Assembly (NCBI GenBank): GCA_009733575.1 | Contig: ML769816.1 | Coordinates: forward strand, 1 to 47,896 | Source: Gymnopus androsaceus JB14 | Lineage: Eukaryota; Basidiomycota; Agaricomycetes; Agaricales; Omphalotaceae | Reading direction: 5' to 3' | Length of the DNA stretch: 47,896 bases | Part shown: positions 20,940 through 30,845 of the stretch, piece after piece | How the letters are laid out: the number at the start of each line of letters is the position of its first letter | Position numbering within the stretch: position 1 is the first letter of the stretch | Notes under the pieces: generated by a model | What the model was told of the DNA's origin: nothing | Database searches by the model: none | What the model saw: the letters and a program-made list of their open reading frames with translations, nothing else | Translations under genes and position numbers: made by a program

Positions 20940-21131
20940 AATTGAGTGCGTACAACTTTAAGTAGCGCATTAAGGTTTGTAAATGCACGCGCAGGAATTG
21001 TAATGTGTTTGCTATGCGGTGATTGTATTGCGCACGTAGTGATTGTGTTGCGTGCGTAGTGATTGTGTTGCGCGCGCGGTGATTTTAATGCACGTGTGGT
21101 GAATTATTTTTTCACTCTTTGGTCCGCCATA
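20940..21131 (-). repeat. GGCGGAC dispersed repeat, copy B (inverted relative to 9743)
   Basis: Reverse complement starts ATGGCGGACCAAAG, then GTGAAAAAATAATTCACCAC, then three to four 20-bp CGCAACACAATCACTACG-like units. Its end abuts the first recognisable codons of the GH3 fragment within a few bases. Confidence 0.8.
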
Positions 21132-21132
21132 A

Positions 21133-21946
21133 ACATCGACGATAAGACGATGCATGAGCTTTACATGTGGCCCTTTGCTGAGGTATGTCCGTTTTAGTGG
21201 CGATTCTTGTTTACTCAACATGCTTGTTACTAGGCAGTTCGGGCTGGAACCAGCTATGTTATATTAGTGTTGCTGAAAGCTACTCGTAATTTTCGTCGCT
21301 CGTTGTCCGATCCCAGGTGCTCTTACAATCGCGTCAACGACACTCATGCGTGCAATAATGCCAAGTCTCTCAATGGCCTACTCAAGACCGAGCTGAACTT
21401 CCCAGGCAGCATCATGAGCGACTGGGGAGCTCAGTGGAACAATTTGTTATCGGCAGAGATGACTTGGACATACTTAGTGTGTCAATTCGTTTCTTAAAAT
21501 TACCCATTAATCAATTTACTTGACCTAGGCAATGCCCAGAAGCGGAATGGCCCGTTCACTCGGGACTCCATTCTGAGGAGATAACTTGATTACGTTCGTT
21601 GAAAATGGTAGTCTTTCTGAGGATAACCTCCGAGAAAAGGACGTTCGCAATCTCACCCCGTATTATTATCTTGGTCAAGACGTAAATCCGCCTCCACCCT
21701 TCCTCTAAGTAAGCGTCTTCTCATTTTCAAAATTCGTTATCTTCAACGTTGCAACAGAACACTGCTGGAGAGGCTTTCTTCAAAGTTACCATTGGTTTCA
21801 GGGACGTACGCAAACCAGGTACGGCGGAACTCATTAGAGAAATTGGAACCGCCAGCGTTACTCTCCTTAAAAACACTGGGGGTCTCCCTGTGAAAAAACC
21901 TCGGAGTATTGCGGTTCTTGGTACGTATATTTGTTATGGAAATTAG
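21133..21946 (+). pseudogene. GH3 beta-glucosidase fragment
   Basis: Glycoside hydrolase family 3, which releases glucose from beta-glucosides. Readable blocks: DKTMHELYMWPFAE, an intron (21183-21233), AVRAGTSYV, then after a stretch that looks like an intron with a damaged donor, CSYNRVNDTHACNNAKSLNG, LLKTELNFPGSIMSDWGA (the Asp of SDW is the family nucleophile), a garbled part, then TPYYYLGQD, and, after another gap, DVRKPGTAELIREIGTAS, VTLLKNTGG and KKPRSIAVLG. The N-terminal third and the C-terminal (alpha/beta sandwich and fibronectin-like) part are missing. The 5' break coincides with the inverted GGCGGAC repeat. Confidence 0.8.
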
Positions 21947-22117
21947 TGAACTTGAATGCTAAGATTGAAGTTATACAGTACCCTCTCTCCTAACCATACC
22001 ATCATCTAAATCTTACTGGATCCTAGCTTTGAATCACATTGCCACAGAAATCAAAGTTTAACCATACAAGATGGCAGATAAGATACTAGAGATCATACAT
22101 GCGGAAAATAGTAGAGA

Positions 22118-22625
22118 TTAATATTGCGGCCCTTCCTCCAAATCACCTCTGGAATTATACTTCTTGGTCTCCGTCGTGATATGAACTCCAGAAGAACCGG
22201 CATTCATTTTAGTCTTTTTCCTATCCTTTGAGTGCAAGGTGTTCAGTGGAGCGGCCGAGGAGATAGCACCTCTCGAGTTGAGCTGTATCTCGTTGATGTA
22301 GACACCTCCATCCGAAGTTTGCTGACCTCTTCTGCCTACGATTACTGCTCTTGCGTTCAACAGCACCTTTAGGATAAATTAAATCGATAAATTCGGGCAA
22401 GAAAGCTCGGACGTACGAGGAGATTGTTCGAGTAGAGCTTGCCTAGTGTCCAACTTGGGGTTTCGAAAAAGTTGTTGGTGGGGAATGCCAAAAATACTAT
22501 CACTTGAATGATAGCTACAAGCGCTGTTTTTATTCCAAGACCTCAATTGAAATCACAAGTCATAAAGCATTGCCCACCGGTAATTGATCCAGTCTCGACA
22601 GTGTACCGAACTAATCTTAGCACAC
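22118..22625 (-). pseudogene. DUF6534-like membrane protein, 3' part only
   Basis: Minus-strand exons spliced by GT...AG introns: ~22625-22578 (LVRYTVETGSIT), 22523-22417 (ALVAIIQVIVFLAF and LGKLYSNNLL) and 22366-22118 (VLLNARAVIVGRRG to the stop, with a hydrophilic tail). The pattern RYTxxTG, then a hydrophobic helix, then KLYxNxLLxxLNAR is what I remember of the agaricomycete DUF6534 membrane proteins of unknown function. Only the last one or two membrane helices and the cytosolic tail remain; I find no upstream exons, so it is probably truncated. Confidence 0.55.
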
Positions 22626-22639
22626 CGGAAACGGAAAAA

Positions 22640-23110
22640 AATCTTCACGCAAGAATTTTTGACGGATTTTTTGCTTATTGTCCGTACTCTCACCATTGCC
22701 GATACCTTAGTTATCTTATGAAACAAAATTCTCTGGCAAATCTAGTACAATTTTGTAAGATTCGTGAGTGAAGTACACCCTGCTGAAAGATAGTAGGAGA
22801 ACAAATATTTCATTCAATGATAATTATTCAATAATATTCTTTATTTCCTATCAAAGGATACAGTATGCGAAAACAGATATATCTTATGATTCAATACTGT
22901 GAGTGATATTTCGACTATAAGCGTAGGTGATACCATGTCCGATAGCACAGGATTCTGCCAAGAGGAATGTGATGAAGAAAGCTTGGTTGATATTCCAAGT
23001 TTCATGCTGATGGATACGCCGTGGGTGCGATAAATTCCTGACGCATAAGAGCCGCGCACAGCTGTGTTAGCGACAAGTCCCACCGCAGATGCCAATCACT
23101 AGTATTGCGT
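22640..23110. other. No gene seen
   Basis: Spacer between two minus-strand genes; may hold the 3' end of the upstream coiled-coil gene if its last intron is at ~23105-23145. Confidence 0.35.
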
Positions 23111-23114
23111 CAGC

Positions 23115-25020
23115 TCATGAGCAGTGAACATTTATACTGCAACTCACACTTTCATCCACAGAGTCCGAACCTTGATTGTACACACCGTTCTTCTCTAGCA
23201 TAGGAAATGTAACGTCTTTCTTTGCTTGGAGAAGTTCCATGTCATACGGTGACAGGGACTTCAAATACCGGCAATGATATAGCGCAATTGGGAGTTTGCG
23301 CGCAACGGAATCGTGACTGCGTTCCTTACTCCGGCAATGAATCCTGCCCGAGGGAATGAGTCGTTGCTTTCCTTTAGAATGCGCGTTTCGTAGTTTCCGA
23401 GCAATGGTCTCCTCATCCAGCTCACGGAGAATTTGACCAACAATGCGACGGCAATAGAATGGCTCATAGGTGACTAGTGCCAAGTCCGAGTCAGTGTGCT
23501 CCGATGACTGTCCATCTGTACCAAGTTTGATGAGAACTTCCTTTGCAAATTTCCATTTTGCGCGATCTGTGGTTGAAAGGTGCAGATTTTTGAGGAGTTC
23601 ATTCACTGTATCAAGGCGCTCGCTATGTTTCTTCAAGGTAATAGATTAGCCTTGGGCTCAGAGATTGTTCAAGTACATACTTTAAACTTTCGTTGGTTGA
23701 CCTTGAGTTTTTCTGATTGAGCATTCTCTTGTGAGCGAGCACGGTTGTGGGATTCTTGGGCGGTTTCATAGCGTTCACCAGAAGCATGAACGCGCGGTTT
23801 ATCAAGCTGCCAAGAGGCATGCGCTTGTTTGAGGTGATCCTGCAAGCAAATTTTAATCACCTCTGATGGGAGACAATCACCCGGAATGCGGAAAGTAGCT
23901 TGTTGATTGACGACCTGTGTCACCAGATTTGACACAACTTCTCGATTCCAGCGGGAGTTGCTCCAGCCCTGACCAAAGAAAAATTGGTGTTTGATTGTGC
24001 CCTCAGAGCCGGGCCCCTCAAACTCCTCATACGCCCGGGCTATTGCCAAGTCCACAGGGACATACTTCCAAAAATCGTTGATTCTAGTCATGCCAGTTGA
24101 GCTAATGAACATGCTGCGGATGAGTTTCTGTGCAACAATTAGCATCTGACCATGAAAAGAGGACCAAAATGCACCCTCCAATCTGATTCGAACTGATGAT
24201 TTGCCAATGAGGAGTCTTTGATACCCTTATTGTAGGCTTGACTTCCAGGTTGAGGAATATTCTTGTGACGTGGGGCAGGAGTTGTAGGAGAAGTCGATGC
24301 AGCGGAAGTAAGCCCTTGTAGAACTTGGGTGACTATGCTATCAACGAGGGGGTCTGCACCACTTTCGGACTGTGTTCGGCCAGGTGGGGCTGAAGACAAG
24401 GGAGTCGATGAGGAGGCGGAAGAAGATGCAGGCAAGGAGGACGGGGAGGATTGATTATTCCGGGATGACTGTTGCCGCAGGCACTGTCGCAAGTCCTGTA
24501 TCTCGGTTTCACGCTCGTTCTAGCAGGATATATTAGCTTCCTCTGGTCTGGGGAATGAAACTGATTTACCTTCTCTTGTTGAGCTTGGTTAAAATCCTTT
24601 GTCTAAGGCCAAGATGTGAGAAAAGGTATTTTCTCAATCTAGGGAACCTACATACCAATTGGGTAATGGTTTCGTTCTGCCTTGCAATTGTTGGAGCTGC
24701 CATCTTTATCTGATAGAGAGTGAGCTTGTGGTATACTCAATCAGATGTGCCATATACGTACTTCCTCTGCAAGCTTTACTGAGTTTGCTAACACATCTTC
24801 CTTCTCGGCTAAAGCTCTGTTCCTGTCGGAGCTGAGTCTTGCACAGTCTGATCCCTGAAATACAGAATTAGTCTGTAATCCTGCAGACCAAGATTATACT
24901 CACTAGTGTATGAATTCTGTCACTCTGGAGTTCAATGGTGACCTCAGACTCTTCTAGACGTTCCATAGTTGAAGCGGCTTGGGCCTTGAGCTCTTCAAGC
25001 ATGTGTACCACATCCTGCTG
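23115..25020 (-). CDS. Spliced coiled-coil hypothetical protein, repeated basidiomycete family
   Basis: Function unknown. Minus strand: short exons at 24590-25020 encode a coiled coil (MLEELKAQAASTMERLEESE, DCARLSSDRNRALAEKED, MAAPTIARQNETITQL, QQEKNERETEIQDLRQCL). A Ser/Pro-rich linker follows (24250-24480), then a folded-looking part at 23660-24200 with NDFWKYVPVDLAIARAYEEF, TIKHQFFFGQGWSNSRWN and LPSEVIKICLQDHLKQAHASW, and a last exon with LIKLGTDGQSSEHTDSDLAL. The GxDGxSSE...D motif and a CRRI/WR block after it resemble a basidiomycete family that I remember as multicopy and often near transposons. Exon borders are partly inferred; no stop or frameshift inside the longer exons was noticed. 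Confidence 0.55.
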
Positions 25021-25024
25021 ATTG

Positions 25025-25339
25025 TGTTAGAGAGTCACCCGTGGTTGTGGCTACTTTGCAAAGTACACAGGTAGATTCCCAAAATGGGATATTGCAAAGT
25101 ACCTAGGCATCTATCCGAGGTACTTAACCTCTGATACCTGCTTATTGAGTGCATGCATAAGCTCTGTCTGGCAGCCATGCCACGCATATCTCTTATGCTG
25201 CCGTGCTTAACCCTCGATTAAGTCAATATGGAAATCAGTCCGTTGAGATAATCTTATTTAAGCGCTTCAAGCGCTTCAATAACCGAATAAGTCAAATCGT
25301 CTTTAGCACTCCAATACCCAAATAAGCAAATAAAATAAG
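25025..25339. other. Spacer with short repeats
   Basis: Contains GCTTCAAGCGCTTCAA near 25262 and paired TTGCAAAGTAC words at 25052 and 25092. No gene seen. Confidence 0.4.
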
Positions 25340-28300
25340 CTAAATATCCTCGGGTATATCGGCCATGTCGTCCCAACCGTCCACCTTGGCTTCCTGCTCC
25401 TCCTCATCCTCAGATGCTCCGTCCATCTCATCATCCTTATCCCCCGGAGCCAGCTTTTTGCCCTCATCGTTGTCCACGACTTCAAATGAATTGCCTTCCT
25501 GGTTGAGAACTCCCCAGACTGCTCGGAAGCCTTCTGCGATACACCGATACATATCTGCCTGCGAAATGGCATATGCTCGGACTCCCTCCGCATGTGCAGC
25601 ATCTTTCCCAGCAGCCAGAGGTCCGGTATACTCTGTTCGATCGTCCCACTCCTTTGCGTTGTACTCCAACGTCACTATGCATTGGTCCATCTCCGCAGAC
25701 AAAAGAGATATCTCTTCCCCCCATCTTGATGTTCGTGCGTAGGACTTGCACCATTCCACACGCACAATATCCTCCAGGACCCGCTGATCAACAACCTCGC
25801 CAGTCCCACCCACCATCCAGATCCAAGAGATGTGCCTTCGACCTTCACCCACAGCTTGACGCGCCTTTTTCAGCTTGTTCTGGACACTACGTGCCCCCTC
25901 GTCATCCCCATCCACATCATCTGCTTTGTCCTCCCCTTCCGAGTCATCGCTTGAAGCATCCGCTTCATCTGCTTCCCCCTGCTTTGCCTCTACCCTCAGC
26001 GCATCTCTCTTTTTCTTCCCAAGCCGTTTACGCTCCATACCCACAGCCCGATCCTCTCCTCCATCCATTCTTTTCACATCTCTCGCCTTCAATTTCCTCC
26101 AGCCCACGTTATCTTTCCCTTGCAGATTCTTCATTGCTTGCCAGGCCTGCTGGTACTTGACCGTGTCAAGATCAATTTGCCGCTGGTTGCGTCTAAATAC
26201 ACTTTGAGACTTGACAACCATTCCCTGCGCTTTCACATTCAAGGTCCGGTAGGTTAAGAGTCGAGTCTTCATATGGAGGTGCGTTTGCAAATTGAGTAGG
26301 GCCGTGCGGAGCTGAGCCTCACGCATCTGCTCCTCGATCGAGGGCAGATCCGCACGACATCCGGGATCACACCGTTGGGTGAGTGGAAGGTCAGATGGGA
26401 AGATAATTGGCACGTTCTCTGCGTGTTCTCCACTAGAACTGGCAGGTTCGTGACTTGATAGGATTCTCATGGCAGCGGGCATGTAAACCTGCTGGATTGC
26501 TCGCAGACGACCGAGCAACCGCATGATTTTGGTTTGTTGCTGAACCAGGACGGTCTTTTGAGCCGCGGTCTCGAAAGACTTTGCCACCACATCATGTTTC
26601 AATTGACGCCTGCTAAATATCAGTTCCGAGCTCGAGAGACACACAAACACACTCACTGGAGCTCCTGTATCTCAAGGAGTTGTGCCATGAAGGCGCTGGG
26701 ACCAACACTATGCAGTGAAAAACTTCCTTCCTCTGCACGCTTTCCCTCTTGCTCTGTTAATTTCAAATGGGTCTCGCTTTCAGTCATACCTATACACCCG
26801 TTAGTATCAAATTTACGCGCGGTAATATGAATAAATAATACATACTGCCCTTTGGCATCTCATAAGGATTCTTCGACCCTACTCTTTCTCCAGCCGGCCT
26901 CTCCTGATCTTCCTCCCAGTCCGTTATGCCCCTCAGCCACGTTTCCGTGTCCCCACTCCACCCTTCTGTGAAAGCTTTTAGCTCCTCTTTGTGTACTCGG
27001 TGTTCCTCTACAGTGGTCTTCATCCGTTTCGCCAGCAATGTTCCTATAACACGAGATTCATCAGTCCTCCAGTTTCCAACCATAACACTGACACTCACCT
27101 AATCTCATTAAGTTGACCCAATTCCAATGACCAAAATGGTCGTTCATGGTTCCATGTCTTGCTCCAGGTCCCATGTCACGAGTACTGGTCGCAATGGGAC
27201 CCATATGGGCCCAGGGACGCTCAATACCTTCACCGTCCATTCGAGCTGCTCCCGGTAACCAGTTCAGGGAATATTCCAGCTGGCAAGAGACTTGATGCCC
27301 ATGAATATGTAGCTTCGGAATAACGAAACGCATGACCTGTTGCGAAAGATCCGTTTGAACCAATGAGGGCAAGGCCTTGACTCGGGAAAGCAAGTTTTTC
27401 GACCACTGGCAAACAATATCGTACGACGTGACCTTCGTGAGGGCGGGGTCATGGTGGCAAAGTAGCGAAATGTAGGCGTAGTCCATGTTTGCATACCTAA
27501 ACTTCGACTATGAGATCAATGAATAGAAATTGAACCGCATTTATTACGCACCGTTCTCCCTTCTGTAAGTCCACAGCACCGTTCTTCTGTATGAATTCGT
27601 GACGTGCGCATACGCCCACTCCTACCCCTGTTGTAGCATAACCCCTAGAATACTTTGTATTGGCATGATCCAATGCTGCTAGGCCTGTACAGGTGGACAT
27701 CTGTAAATTTACGTCTTAGCCCTTGAGCACTCAGGATTCAAATGGACTCGCACCTCTCGTTGGTCTGTTACTCCCAAAAGGAACTGTCTAAAAGGCTCGT
27801 CCTTGGTGAAGTATGATCCACCCACATCCAGATCCGGATCACATTTCTCTGAGGAAACCAAACGTCTCTTTAGACGAAAGCAGGCGTCGATTGCCAGGAA
27901 GAGCCAATATAAGAACCTACAGTTCGGAGTCTTCAGCCCAGACACATTTACAACCAGTACATTGAATCACTCACCGTTTATTCTTCGGTGCGTTTTGCCA
28001 ATCCTCAGGTAGGTTCACGCCCGGACGTGGACATGCTATACAAGAAATACCCATTTCACCAGTACAAGTCTCCAACAGCATTCTTTCAGAGTCATTTCCC
28101 TGGCCAGAGCATTTAGCCATCTTCAAATGCCTCCATTCTCTCATCATATGCGCGAAGGACTTGTATCGATCCCACTTCGGGCTACCTTAATATATAACTA
28201 GTTAGATAGTCCAAAGCGCGACAATCCAGTATCTAATATGATTGAAATCCACAGGAAATCCAGGGCTCTGGAATCCAGGGGCCTAGTCTGGAATCCATAG

Positions 28301-28424
28301 GGCCAGGACCTCTGGCACTCTGGATTCCATATCCCATTAGTATTGGCTACCAAATAGGTATTGATAGCTGTGGCGATGACTGTCTCACCCAGATAGGACA
28401 ACCAACCTCTACTGATTCCATCAA

Positions 28425-29040
28425 CATTGATGTGACACTGTCACACATGATGAATTAAACTTTTCCCAATGCTAGCAATAGTGAAACTCTCATCTACACC
28501 TACCAACCTATCTGTACTGATACTCCGACCATCAAGTCTCATGTGACAGTGTCACATATACTATGAATTAAAGTTTTGATTATTATGGTGATGGATTCCA
28601 GGAGGAGACCTAGGAATAAGGTATAGAGTAAATACAGTGTGACAGTGTGACATATGTCACAGTGGAAAATCAACTGTTAGACTCTATAATTCGGCAAAAA
28701 TCATGAAAAATAGTGAAAATATTCAGGTGATGGGTTTGCAGTCTGTGCATGGCTTTTTGTTCTACTATTAATGGTTACTATTCAAGCCAGTTAAAGAGCT
28801 ACAGTAAGTGCTAATGTATGGCACCTATTAATAGTTTGAGTGACACCCCTCCAAATGTAATGATATCATGTCACAACTTATGTGACATGTTAACGGTAAA
28901 AGACATATTGTGAAATATCATCTGGATAGCATCAGGTTGATGTGATATAGTCACAGCTATGTCACATTCCTTTGAACAAGACACCTGACCATTGCCGTAA
29001 TCATACACCTTAACATAGCAAGTGTGACACATGTCACACT
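28425..29040. repeat. TGTGACA...TGTCACA palindrome cluster in the left arm
   Basis: Short palindromes such as TGTGACACTGTCACA near 28431, TGTGACAGTGTCACA near 28543, and related words near 28637, 28869, 28939 and 29021. The right arm mirrors them at about 31611-32226. Confidence 0.8.
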
Positions 29041-29044
29041 ATAG

Positions 29045-29430
29045 AATAAATATAGTACACTATGGAATCCAGAGAACAGTATGGAATCCAGAGTACAGTA
29101 TGGAATCCATAGTATGGTATGGATTCCATTGACCATTAAATATAGTACACTATGGAATCCAGAATACAGTATGGAATCCAGAGTACAGTATGGAATCCAG
29201 AGTACAGTATGGAATCCAGAGTACAGTATGGAATCCATGGACTATTAAATATAGTACACTATGGAATCCATGGACTATTAGATTTAGTACACTATGGAAT
29301 CCATAGTACAGTTGGAATACAATGACTAGTAAATCTAGTACAGTGTGGAATCCATTGACTAGTAAATATAGTACACCATGGACTACAAACTATAACAGTC
29401 CATGGAATCCATTCACTACAAACCAATATA
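29045..29430. repeat. ATGGAATCC-type tandem repeat in the left arm
   Basis: About fifteen units of roughly 18-20 bp built on ACAGTATGGAATCCAGAGT with longer TATAGTACACTATGGAATCC spacers. Mirrored at 31221-31606. The hydrophobic frame on the minus strand is a consequence of the repeat. Confidence 0.85.
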
Positions 29431-29474
29431 GTCTTTGTTGTTGAACAAGCACCCCCTAAGCACCAGGGGGGGGA

Positions 29475-29815
29475 GTGGTCCCTGAATATTTTCATGATTT
29501 TTCATGATTTTTCCCACATTTATCAAGCCTGATTCTAGACATTTTTCTGTAAAATAAGCGCCCATAAGCGCCCATATGCGCCGGGGAACAACAATGCCAG
29601 AATATTTTGATGATTTTTGATGATTTTTTGAGGATTTATCAAGCCTGATTCGCGACATTTTTTAGCAAAATAAGCGCCCATATGCGGCGGGGGGGCGGAG
29701 CAACAATGTCAGAATATTTTCATGATTTTTGATGATTTTTTTAGGATTTATCAAGCCTGATTCCCGACATTTGTTGGCAAAATAAGCGCCCATAAGCGCC
29801 GGGAGGGCGGGCAAC
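29475..29815. repeat. Threefold ~120-bp repeat with AAGCGCCCATA, left arm
   Basis: Three diverged units containing ATTTTTGATGATTTTT, ATCAAGCCTGATTC, CGACATTT and AAAATAAGCGCCCATA, each ending in a G-rich run. Mirrored at 30846-31176. The left arm has an extra CCCATAAGCG in the first unit. Confidence 0.8.
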
Positions 29816-30845
29816 AGTAACCTAATGGTTGTACTAGTACCAATAAGTCGGACTAGTAACTAATCTAATGGTTGAACTAGTACTAATAACTCGGACTAGT
29901 AACTAATCTAATGGTTGTACTAGTACCAATAACTCGGACTAGTAACTAATCTAATGGTTGAACTAGTACTAATAACTCGGACTAGTCACTAATCTAATGG
30001 TTGAACTAGTACTAATAAATCGGACTAGTAACTAATCTAGTGGTTGAACTAGTACTAATAACTCGGAGTAGTAACTAATCTAATGGTTGAACTAGTACTA
30101 ATAACTCGGACTAGTGACTAATCTAATGGTTGTACTAGTACCAATAACTCGGACTAATAACTCGTACTAGTAACTAATCTAATGGTTGAACTAGTACTAA
30201 TAAATCAGACTAGTAACTAATCTAATGGTTGTACTAGTACTGATAAATCGGACTAGTAACTAATCTAGTGGTTGAACTAGTACTAATAACTCGGAGTAGT
30301 AACTAATCTAATGGTTGAACTAGTACTAATAACTCGGACTAGTAACTAATCTAATGGTTGTACTAGTACCAATAACTTGTACAAGTAACTAATCTAATGG
30401 TTGGACTAGTACTAATAACCTGTACTATTAGCTTAGTTACTAGTACGAGGTATTGGGACTAGTTCAACCATTAGATTAGTTACTAGTCTGATTTATTAGT
30501 ACTAGTTCAACCATTAGATTAGTTACTAGTATGAGTTATTAGTCCGAGTTATTGGTACTAGTACTGTAGTACAACCATTAGATTAGTTACTACTCCGAGT
30601 TATTAGGACTAGTTCAACCATTAGATTAGTTACTAGTCCGAGTTATTGGTACTAGTACAACCATTAGATTAGTTACTAGTCCGAGTTATTGGTACTAGTA
30701 CAACCATTAGATTAGTTACTAGTCCGAGTTATTAGTACTAGTACAACCATTAGATTAGTTACTAGTCCGAGTTATTAGTACTAGTTCAACCATTAGATTA
30801 GTTACTAGTCCGACTTATTGGTACTAGTACAACCATTAGGTTACT
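29816..30845. repeat. 43-bp repeat arrays meeting head to head at the element's centre
   Basis: Unit of 43 bp containing GGTTGAACTAGTACTAATAA then CTCGGACTAGTAACTAATCT, itself largely self-complementary. About fourteen units run one way to near 30425, then about ten run in the opposite direction to 30845. The two arrays differ in length and order of variants, so the centre is the one part where the arms are not equal. Confidence 0.85.

Noticed and set aside
21012..21221. Minus-strand 69-codon frame over the inverted GGCGGAC repeat
   Set aside because: It is made of 20-bp repeat units and mirrors the frame at 9738; not a gene.
25365..26207. Long Ser/Pro-rich plus-strand frames opposite the KDZ C-terminus
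   Set aside because: Shadows of the acidic and charged minus-strand KDZ coding sequence.
28198..28401. 67-codon and 93-codon frames present in both arms of the fold-back element
   Set aside because: They are mirrored copies, made of ATGGAATCC-type repeats or without any domain; no sign of a real protein.
29816..30845. CRISPR-like array (regular repeat with spacers)
   Set aside because: The 43-bp units are directly adjacent with no unique spacers, invert at the centre, and lie in a eukaryotic transposable element.
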